Shown: positions 31,585-41,638, counted from the first letter of the stretch. The stretch: 64,000 nt of DNA from Alkalilacustris brevis (GCF_003350345.1 NZ_QNVJ01000053.1:1-64000); one strand, 5' to 3'. The notes: a model not told the origin generated them from the sequence alone. Made by a program: numbers and translations.

Positions 31585-33549
31585 ATGTCATCGCGTTTCG
31601 GTCTTGGGGCGTCCAACGTCCTGCTGGTGCTGACCACTCTGACGGCGGCCTGGCATGTGGTGCACATCACCCAGGTGACCACCTTCTTCGGCATCTTCAT
31701 TCCCGAGGTCTCGGTCAAGGCGCTCAGCCTGACGATGGCCTCGCTCATCGCGTTGATCTTTGCCCGATCGCCCGAACCAGGGCCCAATGGCGAGGACGTC
31801 TTTGACCTGAAGTTCCGCTGGCACGATCTGGTGCTCTGGGCGATGATCGCCACCGGCTGCGGTTTCGTCGTCTTCTTCAACGATATCTTCCTTGATTACG
31901 GGTTCTGGGGCGAAGTCGACGATCTGGGCATCGTGATGGCGCTACTGGTCTCGATCCCGCTGCTTGAGGCCGTGCGCCGCAAGACGGGTATCGTGCTGCC
32001 CATCATCATCCTGTCTTTCGTGGCCCTGGCGCTGTTCCAGCAATATCTGCCCGGCGTCCTGCACGGGCGCGGCTACTCGCTCGAGCGGCTCCTCTACGGC
32101 ACCTATGTCAGCAGCGCGGGGGTGTTCGGCGTCCCGCTGGGGATCGCGGTGAACATCGTGATTGTCTTTCTGGTCTTCGGTGCGCTGATGGAGCGCGCCG
32201 GCGCCAGCCAGTGGTTCATGGACCTGGCGTTGTCGCTGACGGGGCGTGCCCATGGCGGCCCGGCGAAGGCGGCGGTGCTGGCCTCGGGCATGTTCGGGTC
32301 GATTTCCGGCTCGCCCTCGGGCAATTCGGCGACCACGGGGGTATTCACCATCCCGATGATGAAAAAGGTCGGCTACAAGCCAACCTTCGCCGCAGGCGTC
32401 GAGGCCGTTGCATCGACCGGCGGGATGATCCTGCCGCCCGTCATGGGCGCCATTGCCTTTCTTATGGCCGAGTGGATCGGACGTACCTATGTGGAAGTGG
32501 TCACGGCAGCCATCATTCCCGCGATACTCTACTTCCTGGTCGTGTTCGCGTCAGTGCATTTCGAGGCACGCCGCAGCGGGATCAAGCCGACACCGACGCT
32601 GGACATACCGAACTTTTGGCGCACGCTCCGCGGCGGCTGGTATTTCGCACTTCCGATCATCGCGTTGATCTGGTTCCTGATCATAGCCGCCTATCAGCCC
32701 GGACGCGCCGCGCTCTACTCCTGCGGAGCTGTCGTGGTTGCGAGCTTCATGTCGCGCGACCGCACCAACTGGCTCTGGCCGATGCAGATCCTCTACGCCA
32801 TTCGCGCTGCAGTGATGCGCTGGCTGGTCATCGTGCTGATCACCGCATCGGTGGGTATCATGATCGGCGCGCTTGAGCTTTCCGGAGTCGGTATCAACGT
32901 CTCGCGCTTCATAGTCGATCTCGGTGGCGGCAATCTCATCGTCACGCTGATTCTCGTGGGGATCGTCAGCCTGCTGGTGGGCATGGGGCTGGATGCAACC
33001 CCGGCCTATGTGACGCTGGCCACACTGATGGCGCCGGCATTGGTGATGCTGGGCGTGCCGGATATCGCCGCGCATCTCTATGTCATCTACTGGGGGCTTG
33101 CCTCGTTCTTCACGCCGCCGACCTGTATCGCGATTTTCGTCACCGCAGCGATCGCGCGCGCGCCGATCTGGGCCTCGGGGTTCGAGGCGATGCGCATCGG
33201 CATCGCGGCCTTCATCGTGCCGCTTGCCTTTGCGCTCAATCCGGCACTGTTGATGGAGGGCGACGCGCTGAGCATCATCTTTGCGGCGAGCACGGCACTG
33301 GTGGGGGCGGTTGCCATCGCCTCGGGGCTGCGGGGGTTCGCGCTGAACCACATGCCGGGCTACACGCGGGTGCTGATGGTCGGCGGTGGCCTGATGCTTG
33401 TGGCGCCGGGCGTGATGCTTCTGCTCGGCGGGCTGGCGCTGATAGTGTTGGCGGTCCTGCTATCGGGACGCGAGCAGATTTCTGATGATGATAAAGCACT
33501 CGAGCCCGCGCGCGCGCCCGATGCGTCAATGGAGCACCTGACACGATGA
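31585..33549 (+). CDS. TRAP transporter fused 4TM/12TM permease
   Basis: 654 residues from ATG 31585 (GGGAGGAGG upstream). An N-terminal DctQ-like part with four helices (about 1-170) is joined to a DctM-like permease: GSISGSPSGNSATTGVFTIPMMKK is the conserved substrate/Na+ loop, and GVPDIAAHLYVIYWGLASFF and TPPTCIAIFVTAAIAR its second one. This fused form is standard with TAXI binding proteins. It moves solute with Na+ into the cytoplasm. Its stop overlaps the TPP enzyme start (ATGA), an uncommon coupling of permease and enzyme. Confidence 0.9.
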   Translation: MSSRFGLGASNVLLVLTTLTAAWHVVHITQVTTFFGIFIPEVSVKALSLTMASLIALIFARSPEPGPNGEDVFDLKFRWHDLVLWAMIATGCGFVVFFNDIFLDYGFWGEVDDLGIVMALLVSIPLLEAVRRKTGIVLPIIILSFVALALFQQYLPGVLHGRGYSLERLLYGTYVSSAGVFGVPLGIAVNIVIVFLVFGALMERAGASQWFMDLALSLTGRAHGGPAKAAVLASGMFGSISGSPSGNSATTGVFTIPMMKKVGYKPTFAAGVEAVASTGGMILPPVMGAIAFLMAEWIGRTYVEVVTAAIIPAILYFLVVFASVHFEARRSGIKPTPTLDIPNFWRTLRGGWYFALPIIALIWFLIIAAYQPGRAALYSCGAVVVASFMSRDRTNWLWPMQILYAIRAAVMRWLVIVLITASVGIMIGALELSGVGINVSRFIVDLGGGNLIVTLILVGIVSLLVGMGLDATPAYVTLATLMAPALVMLGVPDIAAHLYVIYWGLASFFTPPTCIAIFVTAAIARAPIWASGFEAMRIGIAAFIVPLAFALNPALLMEGDALSIIFAASTALVGAVAIASGLRGFALNHMPGYTRVLMVGGGLMLVAPGVMLLLGGLALIVLAVLLSGREQISDDDKALEPARAPDASMEHLTR

Positions 33550-35258
33550 AGGACACTGGCAAGGCAACGATGACGGTCGCGGAAGCCTATCTGCGGCTGC
33601 TGAAGAAGCGGGGCGTCGATTACCTCTTCGCGAATGCAGGAACCGATTTCGCTCCGATCATCGAAGCACTGGCCGGAGGGGGCGCGGACCGCGGAGAGAT
33701 GCCGCACCCGGTGATCGCGCCGCACGAAAATGTCGCGGTGGCAATGGCGATGGGGCACGCGCTCATCAGCGGGCGCCCGCAGGCGGTCATGGTCCATGTC
33801 AATGTGGGGACCGCGAACGCGCTGTGCGGCCTGATGAATGCCAGCCGCCTGCACGTTCCCATGCTGTTCACGGCCGGGCGCACCCCGATCCTGGAAGAAG
33901 GCGCCCCCGGCGCGCGTTCGGGGTTCATTCACTGGCCTCAGGAAATGTTCGATCAGGGCGGCATCGTGCGGGAAATGGTGCGCTGGGACTACGAGCTGCG
34001 TGACCCCCGGCAGCTGCGTCAGGTGGTCGACCGGGCACTTGCAATCTGCCGCTCCTCGCCCGCCGGTCCGGTCTATCTGACCTTGCCGCGCGAGGTGCTG
34101 GCCGCCCCGGTGACAGAAATCGACCTCGAGGCGGCGCCGGCGCTGGCCCCGGTTTCCGCCGGCCGCCCCCCCGAGAGCGCCCTGCAACAGGTCGCAGGCT
34201 GGATCGGCACGTCCCGCCGCCCGCTGCTGATTACCTCGGCCACGGGGCGAACCGCCGCGGCGCGCGCCGCGCTTGAAGCCTTCGCCGCGGAACACAGGAT
34301 ACCGGTGGTGACCTATACGCCACGTTTCGCCGAGATCAGCCACGACCACCCGATGAATGCCGGAAGCGACCCAAACCCGCTTCTGGGCGAGGCCGACCTG
34401 GTCCTTGTCTCCGAGGCGATGGCGCCCTGGATTCCGGGGCAGGCGTCACCCGGGCGCGATTGCCGCGTCGTGCAGATCGGCGAGGACCCTCTGTTCGCCG
34501 ACCTGCCGATGCGCAGCTTTCCCGCCCATGTGGCGCTTTCGGGCGCACCGGCCGAGATATTCTCCGCGCTGCAGGCAATGGCGCGCGGCGACACCCCCGA
34601 GGCCGAAGCCGGCAGGGCCCGCGACGACTGGGCGGCTCGGACGACAGCCAATGCCCGCGTCAGCCGCACCGTCGAGACACTGCCCGACGATGCCCCGCCT
34701 CCACCCTCCGAAGTCACCCGGGCGATCGCAGAGATCCGCGGTGGCGCCCCGGTGTTCAAGGAATCGCCGCTTCTGCTCGGCGATCTGGGGGATACCGAAA
34801 CCGGCGACTACTTCTTTGCCGGTGCGGCGGGTGGCCTTGGCTGGAGTATGGGCGCGGCGCTCGGTGCGTCACTGGCGCGCGGGCGCAAGCCAGTCATCGT
34901 GACGACGGGCGATGGCTCTTACATGTTCAACACGCCGCTGGCTGCGCATCATGTCGCCGCGAGCGAAGGCATCCCCCTCCTGACCGTGATCTACAACAAC
35001 AATGCCTGGCACGCGGTGCGCCGTGCAACGCACGGCATGTATCCCGACGGCGCTGCCAAGGCAGCCTGCCCCGAGCCGCTGACCGATTTCGGCGTCGATT
35101 TCAATTACAGCAAGATGATGGAAGTTGCCGGCGGCCATGGTGAGCGTGTGGACCGCATGGACGAGTTGCGCCCGGCGCTGAAACGCGCGATGGCGGCGGT
35201 CGAGGTCGGCGGCCAGGCGCTGGTCGATGTGCGTATCGCCCACGGCCGCAAATCTTGA
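33546..35258 (+). CDS. Thiamine-pyrophosphate-dependent enzyme (acetolactate synthase-like)
   Basis: 570 residues. N-terminal PYR domain with the catalytic Glu in APHENVAVAMAMGHA; central domain (about 200-340); C-terminal PP domain with GDGSYMFNTPLAAHH ... IYNNNAW (GDG-N metal/TPP motif). The family includes acetolactate synthase, benzoylformate decarboxylase and oxalyl-CoA decarboxylase; specificity cannot be read. Because it is coupled to the TRAP permease, it probably acts on the imported acid or its product. It resembles the second TPP enzyme at 38900 in plan but is clearly a different protein. Confidence 0.85.
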   Translation: MKDTGKATMTVAEAYLRLLKKRGVDYLFANAGTDFAPIIEALAGGGADRGEMPHPVIAPHENVAVAMAMGHALISGRPQAVMVHVNVGTANALCGLMNASRLHVPMLFTAGRTPILEEGAPGARSGFIHWPQEMFDQGGIVREMVRWDYELRDPRQLRQVVDRALAICRSSPAGPVYLTLPREVLAAPVTEIDLEAAPALAPVSAGRPPESALQQVAGWIGTSRRPLLITSATGRTAAARAALEAFAAEHRIPVVTYTPRFAEISHDHPMNAGSDPNPLLGEADLVLVSEAMAPWIPGQASPGRDCRVVQIGEDPLFADLPMRSFPAHVALSGAPAEIFSALQAMARGDTPEAEAGRARDDWAARTTANARVSRTVETLPDDAPPPPSEVTRAIAEIRGGAPVFKESPLLLGDLGDTETGDYFFAGAAGGLGWSMGAALGASLARGRKPVIVTTGDGSYMFNTPLAAHHVAASEGIPLLTVIYNNNAWHAVRRATHGMYPDGAAKAACPEPLTDFGVDFNYSKMMEVAGGHGERVDRMDELRPALKRAMAAVEVGGQALVDVRIAHGRKS

Positions 35259-35365
35259 GCCCGACCACGGTGCCTGCGCAACCCTCCATGGCGGCCGCGC
35301 GTGCTGATGCCGGCCGCCTCCTGACCTTTGCCCGCTGAAGCGGGCCTTCGAAGGAGACCGTTCAC

Positions 35366-36343
35366 ATGCTGGGTGCGGCACTCGCCCTTAGCTCCGCCGC
35401 CTTCTTCGGGCTCAACAATGCAGTCGTCCGCCGCGGGGTTCTGAGCGCGACGATTCTGCAGGGCATGTCGATCACGGTGCTGCTGGGAATTCCGGTGTTC
35501 CTGTTCTTCGGGCTGTTTCTTGGCGCCTATGCGGCATTGGCCGAGATGTCGGTTCCGGCCTATCTGTGGATGGCGCTGGCGGGGGTGGTCCACTTCGTCA
35601 TCGGGCGCTACGGCGACTATCGCGCAACCCGGTCCCTGGGCACGGCGCTGTCCTCGCCGGTGCAACAGCTCAGCGTTCTGGTGGCGCTGGCGCTGTCGCT
35701 GACCTTTCTGGGCGAGGAGATCACCGGGCTGAAATTCATCGGCCTTGTCCTCGTGCTCATGGGGCCGACCGTCGTGCTGGCAAGGCGCGCGCGTGCCCGC
35801 GAGCAGGCAAGGGAAAAGGCGTTCGAGCCTCGCTATGCCGAAGGTTTCCTGTGGGGTGGGATCAGTGCGCTGTGCTTCGGAACCAGCCCTCTTTTCATCG
35901 CACTGGGGCTTGGTGCGGGCGGTTCGGTCTCGGACGGCGTGGCCGGGGTGATCGTGTCCTATTCGGTGGCCGGCGTGGTGGTTCTGGCGATGATGATTCA
36001 TGCGGGCGGCACCGCCTATATGCGGGCGATGGATCGCGGCGCATCGGGGTGGTTTCTGTTGGCGACGGTGCTCGTCGCGGTCAGCCAGATGCTTCGTTAC
36101 ATGGCGCTCAGCGTCGCGCCGGTCTCGGTCGTCGTTCCCATTCAGCGCCTGTCGGTCGTCTTCCGGCTGATCTTCGCCGCCATCCTTAACCGCGATACCG
36201 AGGTTTTTGACAGCATCGTCGTTCTGGGCATCATCATCGCGGTGAGCGGCGCGGTCGCGCTGTCGCTCGATACCGGTGTTGCGGCCGGGTTTCTGGCCTT
36301 TCCCGAGCGGATCGACAGGTTCCTTTTCACCCCGTGGTTCTGA
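35366..36343 (+). CDS. EamA/DMT-family transporter
   Basis: 325 residues with about 10 membrane helices in two EamA repeats (residues 1-145 and 170-310). MLGAALALSSAAFFGLNNAVVRRG is the typical first helix, and the charged linker (ARRARAREQAREKAFEPR, about 135-155) separates the halves. Members export small metabolites such as amino acids. It follows the TPP enzyme by 107 bases and converges with the LysR gene. Could be part of the same regulon; the substrate is not known. Confidence 0.85.
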   Translation: MLGAALALSSAAFFGLNNAVVRRGVLSATILQGMSITVLLGIPVFLFFGLFLGAYAALAEMSVPAYLWMALAGVVHFVIGRYGDYRATRSLGTALSSPVQQLSVLVALALSLTFLGEEITGLKFIGLVLVLMGPTVVLARRARAREQAREKAFEPRYAEGFLWGGISALCFGTSPLFIALGLGAGGSVSDGVAGVIVSYSVAGVVVLAMMIHAGGTAYMRAMDRGASGWFLLATVLVAVSQMLRYMALSVAPVSVVVPIQRLSVVFRLIFAAILNRDTEVFDSIVVLGIIIAVSGAVALSLDTGVAAGFLAFPERIDRFLFTPWF

Positions 36344-36379
36344 GTGCGCGTCCGCGCGTCGGTCCGACAGGGGCCGGTT

Positions 36380-37312
36380 CTACTCGATTTGGGTCCAATT
36401 CATGGTGCCCTCGTCGAGAACTTTATGGATCAGCTTGACCACCACCTGCTGGAGCCGATGGGCGACCGTAGCCGGCAGCTTGCGGCTGATCACGAAATGC
36501 ATCCGGCGCCCGACCGTTGGGTTGACGATATGGCGCGCCACCAGCTCGCCGCTCTGAATATCCTTGAGAAACAGTCCATAGGGCGAAAGGGCACAATGCT
36601 GATGGTGTAGCAGCAACTCGTGCTTCAATCCGGCAAGGCTGAATTCCATCTCGGGCGTGATGGTGATGCCGGCATCGTGCGCGACGCCTTCGATCTTGGT
36701 GCGCAAGCGGTTAGGATGCGGGGAGAGTACGAGCCGCTTGTTTGCCAGTTCGGAAAACTCGATCGGGCATGTGTCCTGACCGACCACCGCCGCAGGGCCG
36801 ACAAGGTAGAGGTCTTCGCGGTAGAGCGGCTTGAGGATCACCCCCTGATCGGTCGGCGGGTCGTAGCAGAACGCGCAATCCAGTTCGCCTCGCTGGATCT
36901 CGTCGAAAAGCTTGTCCGACAGCCCCGCGCTGAGCTGAATGCGCAGCGCGACATCGGGCGACTGCGACTCGAAGAACAAAAGCGGCAGCAGCGTTCGTTC
37001 GATCGTCGGGGTCACACCGATGCGGACGCGCGCGGGTTGATCCTCGCGAAATTCGTTCAGGGCGTGTTCGGCCGCCTCCAGCGTATTGAGCGCGGTTTCC
37101 GCATAGCTGAGATAGACTTCGCCGGCGTGGGTGAGTTCGACCCCGCGCGAGTGGCGCTCGAACAATGGCAGCCCCAGACGTTCCTCCAGCTGTTTGATCT
37201 GGATGCCAATTGCCGGCTGCGACACATTGAGACGCTCTGCCGTTGCCGTGAAGCTGCCGGTATTCGCAACCCCGACGAAGTACTTCAGTTGGCGCAGGGA
37301 GATAATGTCCAT
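36380..37312 (-). CDS. LysR-family transcriptional regulator
   Basis: 310 residues. ISLRQLKYFVGVANTGSFTA and AERLNVSQPAIGIQIKQLEE form the N-terminal winged helix; the rest is a two-lobed effector domain (VRIGVTPTIERTLLPL, ALSPYGLFLKDIQSGEL). It is convergent with the EamA gene and may control the UbiD/TRAP/TPP run or the downstream quinone oxidoreductase; the sequence does not decide. No LysR box could be assigned by eye. Confidence 0.9.
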   Translation of the reverse strand: MDIISLRQLKYFVGVANTGSFTATAERLNVSQPAIGIQIKQLEERLGLPLFERHSRGVELTHAGEVYLSYAETALNTLEAAEHALNEFREDQPARVRIGVTPTIERTLLPLLFFESQSPDVALRIQLSAGLSDKLFDEIQRGELDCAFCYDPPTDQGVILKPLYREDLYLVGPAAVVGQDTCPIEFSELANKRLVLSPHPNRLRTKIEGVAHDAGITITPEMEFSLAGLKHELLLHHQHCALSPYGLFLKDIQSGELVARHIVNPTVGRRMHFVISRKLPATVAHRLQQVVVKLIHKVLDEGTMNWTQIE

Positions 37313-37575
37313 TCGAGAGCGGCCTCAATCCGCAGCGGGCTGACTTGCCAAGGGATCAACTTCAGCTACTGCATGTCCAGATTTTTGACAAGCGCGCAGC
37401 ATGGCCCCTCACGGCAACGCGAATGTGTGGATGCCTGCCGCGATGCAAGGAGCGCTTGGGGCAATTGAGCCGGGGATTGGGTGCGGTCATGTGGCAGGCC
37501 TCTCGCGGGCGGGCTGGCGACAGTCGGTGCCGCAGGGGTAGAGGGTCGCCACCCCGGCTGCGAGGGCGGCGACGC

Positions 37576-38547
37576 TCATCCGGTGCTCAGCACGATCTTG
37601 CCCATATGGGTGCCGCTGTCCATGTGCCGGTGCGCCTCGGCGGCGTCCTCCAGCGGGAACACCCGGTCGATCACCGGGCGCAGCGTTGTCGAGACGTGGG
37701 GCCAGACGTCAGCGCGGATGGCTTCGGCCAGCGCCGTCTTGCGTGACAGGGGCAGCGCCCGCAACAGCGCGCCCGACACCCGCGCGCGCTTAGCCATGAG
37801 CGCCCCGAGCGGCACGCAGAATTCCGGCGGGGCAGGGGACAGATGCACTAGGCGGCCATCGGGCGCCAACGCCTCGATATTGCGCGCGGCGTACTGTCCG
37901 CCAACGGTATCGAGGATCATATCCGTCCCATGGCCGCCGGTAATGTCCTTCACGGCGGCCACGAAATCGGCGTTGCGGTAATTTATGGCCGAATGCGCCC
38001 CATGTTCGGTGGCGCGTGCGCATTTCGCATCGGTTCCGGCGGTGACCAGCGTGCGCGCGCCACGGAGCGCGGCAAAGCGGATGCCCGCCATGCCGATGCC
38101 GCTGGTTCCGCCATGGATCAGAAGCCAGTCGCCCGTGCCCAGCCTGCCCAGTTCCACCAGGTTCAGCTGAAGGGTAAACAGGGCCTCCGGCAGGGCGGCG
38201 GCCTCGATCGCGCTCAGCCCCTCGGGCCAGTCCAGCAGCAACGCTGCCTCGGCCAGGGCATTGTCGGCATAGCCGCCGCCATCGGTCAGTGCGGCAACCT
38301 TGCGCCCCTGCAGCGCGGCATCCACCCCGGCGCCGATGGCCACGACCTCGCCCGCCACCTCAAGCCCCAGGATATCGGTGCTGCCTGCGGGGCCGTGCCC
38401 CCGGGTGCGCTGGTTGATGTCATGGCGGTTGATCCCCGCAGCCTGCACCCGGATCAGAACCTGCCCTGGTTGCGGTTCCGGTATCGGGCGTTCCTGCACG
38501 CGCAGCACCTCGGGGCCGCCGGCACATTCAGGCACAACTGCCCTCAT
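37576..38547 (-). CDS. Zinc-free quinone oxidoreductase of the MDR superfamily
   Basis: 323 residues. MRAVVPECAGGPEVLRVQER is the quinone-oxidoreductase start; NRHDINQRTRGH replaces the zinc site of alcohol dehydrogenases; IHGGTSGIGMAGIRFAALRG is the NADPH loop; AAEAHRHMDSGTHMGKIVL is the typical C-terminus. It reduces quinones or enones with NADPH. A 97-bp stretch at its 3' end is duplicated at 51386-51481. It is divergent from the TPP/TTT catabolic run. Confidence 0.9.
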   Translation of the reverse strand: MRAVVPECAGGPEVLRVQERPIPEPQPGQVLIRVQAAGINRHDINQRTRGHGPAGSTDILGLEVAGEVVAIGAGVDAALQGRKVAALTDGGGYADNALAEAALLLDWPEGLSAIEAAALPEALFTLQLNLVELGRLGTGDWLLIHGGTSGIGMAGIRFAALRGARTLVTAGTDAKCARATEHGAHSAINYRNADFVAAVKDITGGHGTDMILDTVGGQYAARNIEALAPDGRLVHLSPAPPEFCVPLGALMAKRARVSGALLRALPLSRKTALAEAIRADVWPHVSTTLRPVIDRVFPLEDAAEAHRHMDSGTHMGKIVLSTG

Positions 38548-38899
38548 GCCCGAAGGCCTGATTTTTCGCCGGCTCGGGGGTGGTGCGGGGGTGCGACGCG
38601 CAGCCTGGGATTCTGCCGGGACGAATCCAAACCTCCAGTTATGGTTGCAAAAGAATTAGTCATTTCGGGGCGCCTCCATTTGCCTTCACACTTCACAAAT
38701 ACGCAGCGAATGGAACATAATAAGCTTCAAATAACCAGAATGAAGCACTATTAACGATCTTTAATTTTACTATGTGACATAGGAAGGCGTTATTTGACGT
38801 TGATTCGAGGGGGTCGGTGGTGTTGGATACTCTTGGTTTCGCGGCACTGGCGGCAGGACGTAGCCGACAGCAAAGCGCCAAGGGGGAGGGAAGGTCCGC
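38548..38899. promoter_or_regulatory. Divergent intergenic region with AT-rich core
   Basis: 352 bases between the quinone oxidoreductase and the TPP enzyme. Bases about 38690-38800 are the most AT-rich part of the neighbourhood and are the likely promoter for the plus-strand catabolic run. GGGGGAGGGAAGG precedes ATG 38900. No gene and no confident operator seen. Confidence 0.5.
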
Positions 38900-40567
38900 A
38901 TGACGGGCAAGCAGATATATGAAGCTGTAGCCACTGCCTTTCACGCCGAAGGTGTCCGAACGCTGTTCTCCTTGACGGGCGATGGCAACATGCACTGGGA
39001 GGCAGCCCTGGCCGCCTTGCCCGGTGTGCGCAGCTATCATGTGCGGCACGAACATGCGGCATGCGCCATGGCCACGGCCTGGGCACGGCGCACGGGCGAT
39101 ATCGGCGTTGCCTCAGTAACCTGTGGGCCAGGGCTGACCCAGATCATGACCGCGTTGGCGACAGCGGCGCAGGCGCGCATTCCCATCGTCGTCTTTGCCG
39201 GCGAGGACCCTATCAACGCCCCATGGTACAACCAGCGCATTGATCAGGCGCCGCTGGTTACTGCGACAGGCGCGCTTTATGTGGCGGCGCGCAGCGCAAA
39301 ACTGGCGGATCATCATGTGCAGGAAGCGTTCCTGCTGGCGCGCAGCCGGCGTCTGCCCGTGGTTCTGGGCATGCCTCTGGACATTCAGAAACTGCCCGCG
39401 CCAGACACAGGCTATGTTCCCTCGCGCGATGTGATGCCCCGGATGGGGCCGCGCTATCCCCACCCCGATCAGGTGGCCGCCGCCATTGCGCGCATTGCCG
39501 CCGCACGGCGGGTGGTGGTGCTGGGCGGACGCGGGGCGGGGCCTGAGGCCGCGCGCGCTGCTTGCATCCGGCTGTCCGAGCTCTGCGGCGGAGCGCTAAG
39601 CGATACGCTGCCCATGCGGGGGCTTTTCAATGATCACCCGCGCTATGTGGGGATTGCCGGGGGCTTTGCGCATGAGGTCACGCGCACGGTTTACGAACAG
39701 GCTGATCTGGTGGTGGCGGTGGGCACCAGCCTGACGCGCCACACCAGCGATCTGAACAGGCTTTTTACCCCCGATCAGGTGATCCAGATTGACGACGATC
39801 CGCCGGTCATCCGCCACGGTCAGGTGCCCGCAGGGCAGCATGTCGTGGCCGACGCGGCCTTGGCGCTGGACGCCATTTGCGACGGCCTGCAGGGCGCGGC
39901 CGATCCTCGAAAGGTGCCGGATTGGGACGTTGCGGCCCTGGCGCGGCGGGTCCATTGCGAACCCGCCGATACCCACCCCCGCCCGGACCCCGACAGCGCC
40001 GTGCTTGACCCGCGCGCGGTGGCGGCGACCTTGTCGCAGCATCTGCCCCGGAACTGGATGCATGTGGGGTCGGCAGGGCATTGTTCCTATTTTGCCACCC
40101 ATCTTTACGGGCGCGGGCCGGGGCAGTTCCTTACCATCCGCGAGTTTGGCGCCATCGGCAACGGGCTGGCCTATGCCATCGGGCAATGGGCCACGGAACC
40201 GGACCGTCCGGTGATCCTGACCGAAGGCGATGGCGGCTTCCTGATGCATGTGCAGGAACTGGAAACGATCATGCGCTACCGGATGAAAATCCTGGTGTGC
40301 ATTTTCAATGACGGGGCCTTCGGCTCGGAAATCCACAAGCTGCGCGCTGATGGCGTGTCTGACCATGGCGCGATCTTCGGCCATGGCGATCTGGCGGCCA
40401 TTGCGCGCGGTTTCGGGCTGGAAGGGCACATCGTTACCGACATTGCACAGATCCCGCGCCTCGTCCGGGACTTTGATGCAACCGACGGTCCGGCCCTATG
40501 GGACATTCGCGTTTCGGACCGGATCATGGCGCCATCGATGCGGCGCCAGACGCAGAGTGGCCCCTGA
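38900..40567 (+). CDS. Thiamine-pyrophosphate-dependent enzyme (acetolactate synthase-like), second copy type
   Basis: 555 residues. PYR domain with the Glu in HVRHEHAACAMATAWAR; central Rossmann-like domain (VVVLGGRGAGPEAARAAC); PP domain with EGDGGFLMHVQELETI ... CIFNDGAFGSE (GDG...N). First gene of the plus-strand catabolic run, 89 bases before the TctC gene. It likely decarboxylates or condenses a 2-keto acid in the pathway. Not close enough to any single family member to name the reaction. Confidence 0.85.
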   Translation: MTGKQIYEAVATAFHAEGVRTLFSLTGDGNMHWEAALAALPGVRSYHVRHEHAACAMATAWARRTGDIGVASVTCGPGLTQIMTALATAAQARIPIVVFAGEDPINAPWYNQRIDQAPLVTATGALYVAARSAKLADHHVQEAFLLARSRRLPVVLGMPLDIQKLPAPDTGYVPSRDVMPRMGPRYPHPDQVAAAIARIAAARRVVVLGGRGAGPEAARAACIRLSELCGGALSDTLPMRGLFNDHPRYVGIAGGFAHEVTRTVYEQADLVVAVGTSLTRHTSDLNRLFTPDQVIQIDDDPPVIRHGQVPAGQHVVADAALALDAICDGLQGAADPRKVPDWDVAALARRVHCEPADTHPRPDPDSAVLDPRAVAATLSQHLPRNWMHVGSAGHCSYFATHLYGRGPGQFLTIREFGAIGNGLAYAIGQWATEPDRPVILTEGDGGFLMHVQELETIMRYRMKILVCIFNDGAFGSEIHKLRADGVSDHGAIFGHGDLAAIARGFGLEGHIVTDIAQIPRLVRDFDATDGPALWDIRVSDRIMAPSMRRQTQSGP

Positions 40568-40656
40568 CCGGGGGCGACGGCGGGGCGGCGGGCCGGGAAG
40601 GGGCGCGCCGCCGCGAGAAGATCAATGACAGGGTGCAACCAAGGGAGGAGATACCA

Positions 40657-41616
40657 ATGAAACGTACCTTTGCAGCCACGGCAGTTGCCGCGCTGATGTC
40701 GACAGGCGCGGCCTTTGCGCAGGACTATCCGACGGGCACGGTCACGATTGTCGTGCCTTACAGCCCGGCGGGTTCGACCGATCCGGCGGCCCGCTTCATT
40801 GCCGGTGAGCTACAGGAGAAATGGGGCGTCAACGTGACGGTGGAGAACCGCCCCGGCGCCGGGGCCACCATCGGCACCGCCCATGTGGCGACCACGCCGG
40901 CGGATGGCTACACCATCCTGCTGACCACTTCGGCCTACACAACGGCTCCTGCGGTCCATGACGATCTGCCCTATGATCCGGTCAACGACCTGCGGGCGGT
41001 GGCGATGCCGTCTTCGGCGCAGTTCGTGGTTACGGCAGGCGCCAGCGTCGAGTCCGAAACGCTTAGCGAATTCCTGGAGAATGAGGCCGCCGAGCGCGAG
41101 ATCTTCCTTGCCACGGCAGGGCTGGGCAGTTCCACGCATTTCGCGGGCGAATTGCTGGCGGCGGCAACGGGCATGAACGCGGTTCCCGTGCATTACAGCG
41201 GCGGCAGCGACGCGATGGTCGATCTGATCGGCGGGCGCGCCGACATCTATGTGGGGTCGATGACGGCGGTTCTGAGCAATGTTCAGGCCGGCCAGATCAA
41301 GGCGCTTGGCGTGTTTGGTGCGGACCGCGCCCGCGCACTGCCCGATACCCCCTCGACCGAAGAACTGGGTATTGAGGGTGCCAGCTCGGGCTTCTGGCTG
41401 GGGGTCTTCGCACCCGCCGGCACCCCGGAAGAGATCATCACCAAGCTGAACGAAGACATCACAGCCGTGATGACCTCTGACGCGGGCACGGCCTATCTGG
41501 AGAACCTCGACTCCAATGTAGGCACCATGTCGGCCGCCGAGTTCCAGGCCATGGTCGAAGCCGAGATCGAACAGTGGAAAGTGCTGGCCGCCGAGCGCGG
41601 CATCGCTGCCGACTGA
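40657..41616 (+). CDS. tctC: TctC-family (Bug) solute-binding protein of a TTT transporter
   Basis: 319 residues from ATG 40657 (AAGGGAGGAG upstream). Signal peptide MKRTFAATAVAALMSTGAAFA. The Bug fold is clear: PTGTVTIVVPYSPAGSTDPAAR, VENRPGAGATIGTAHVA, and the C-terminal FAPAGTPEEIITKLNEDI. It binds a carboxylate in the periplasm and hands it to TctAB, encoded seven genes later (48125-50079). A perfect hairpin follows it. Confidence 0.92.
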   Translation: MKRTFAATAVAALMSTGAAFAQDYPTGTVTIVVPYSPAGSTDPAARFIAGELQEKWGVNVTVENRPGAGATIGTAHVATTPADGYTILLTTSAYTTAPAVHDDLPYDPVNDLRAVAMPSSAQFVVTAGASVESETLSEFLENEAAEREIFLATAGLGSSTHFAGELLAAATGMNAVPVHYSGGSDAMVDLIGGRADIYVGSMTAVLSNVQAGQIKALGVFGADRARALPDTPSTEELGIEGASSGFWLGVFAPAGTPEEIITKLNEDITAVMTSDAGTAYLENLDSNVGTMSAAEFQAMVEAEIEQWKVLAAERGIAAD

Positions 41617-41638
41617 TCCCGGACCCACAGACGGCAAC

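Noticed and set aside
33546-40567. The two TPP enzymes as recent duplicates
   Set aside because: Their motifs and lengths differ widely (APHENVAVAM versus RHEHAACAM); they are separate subfamilies.
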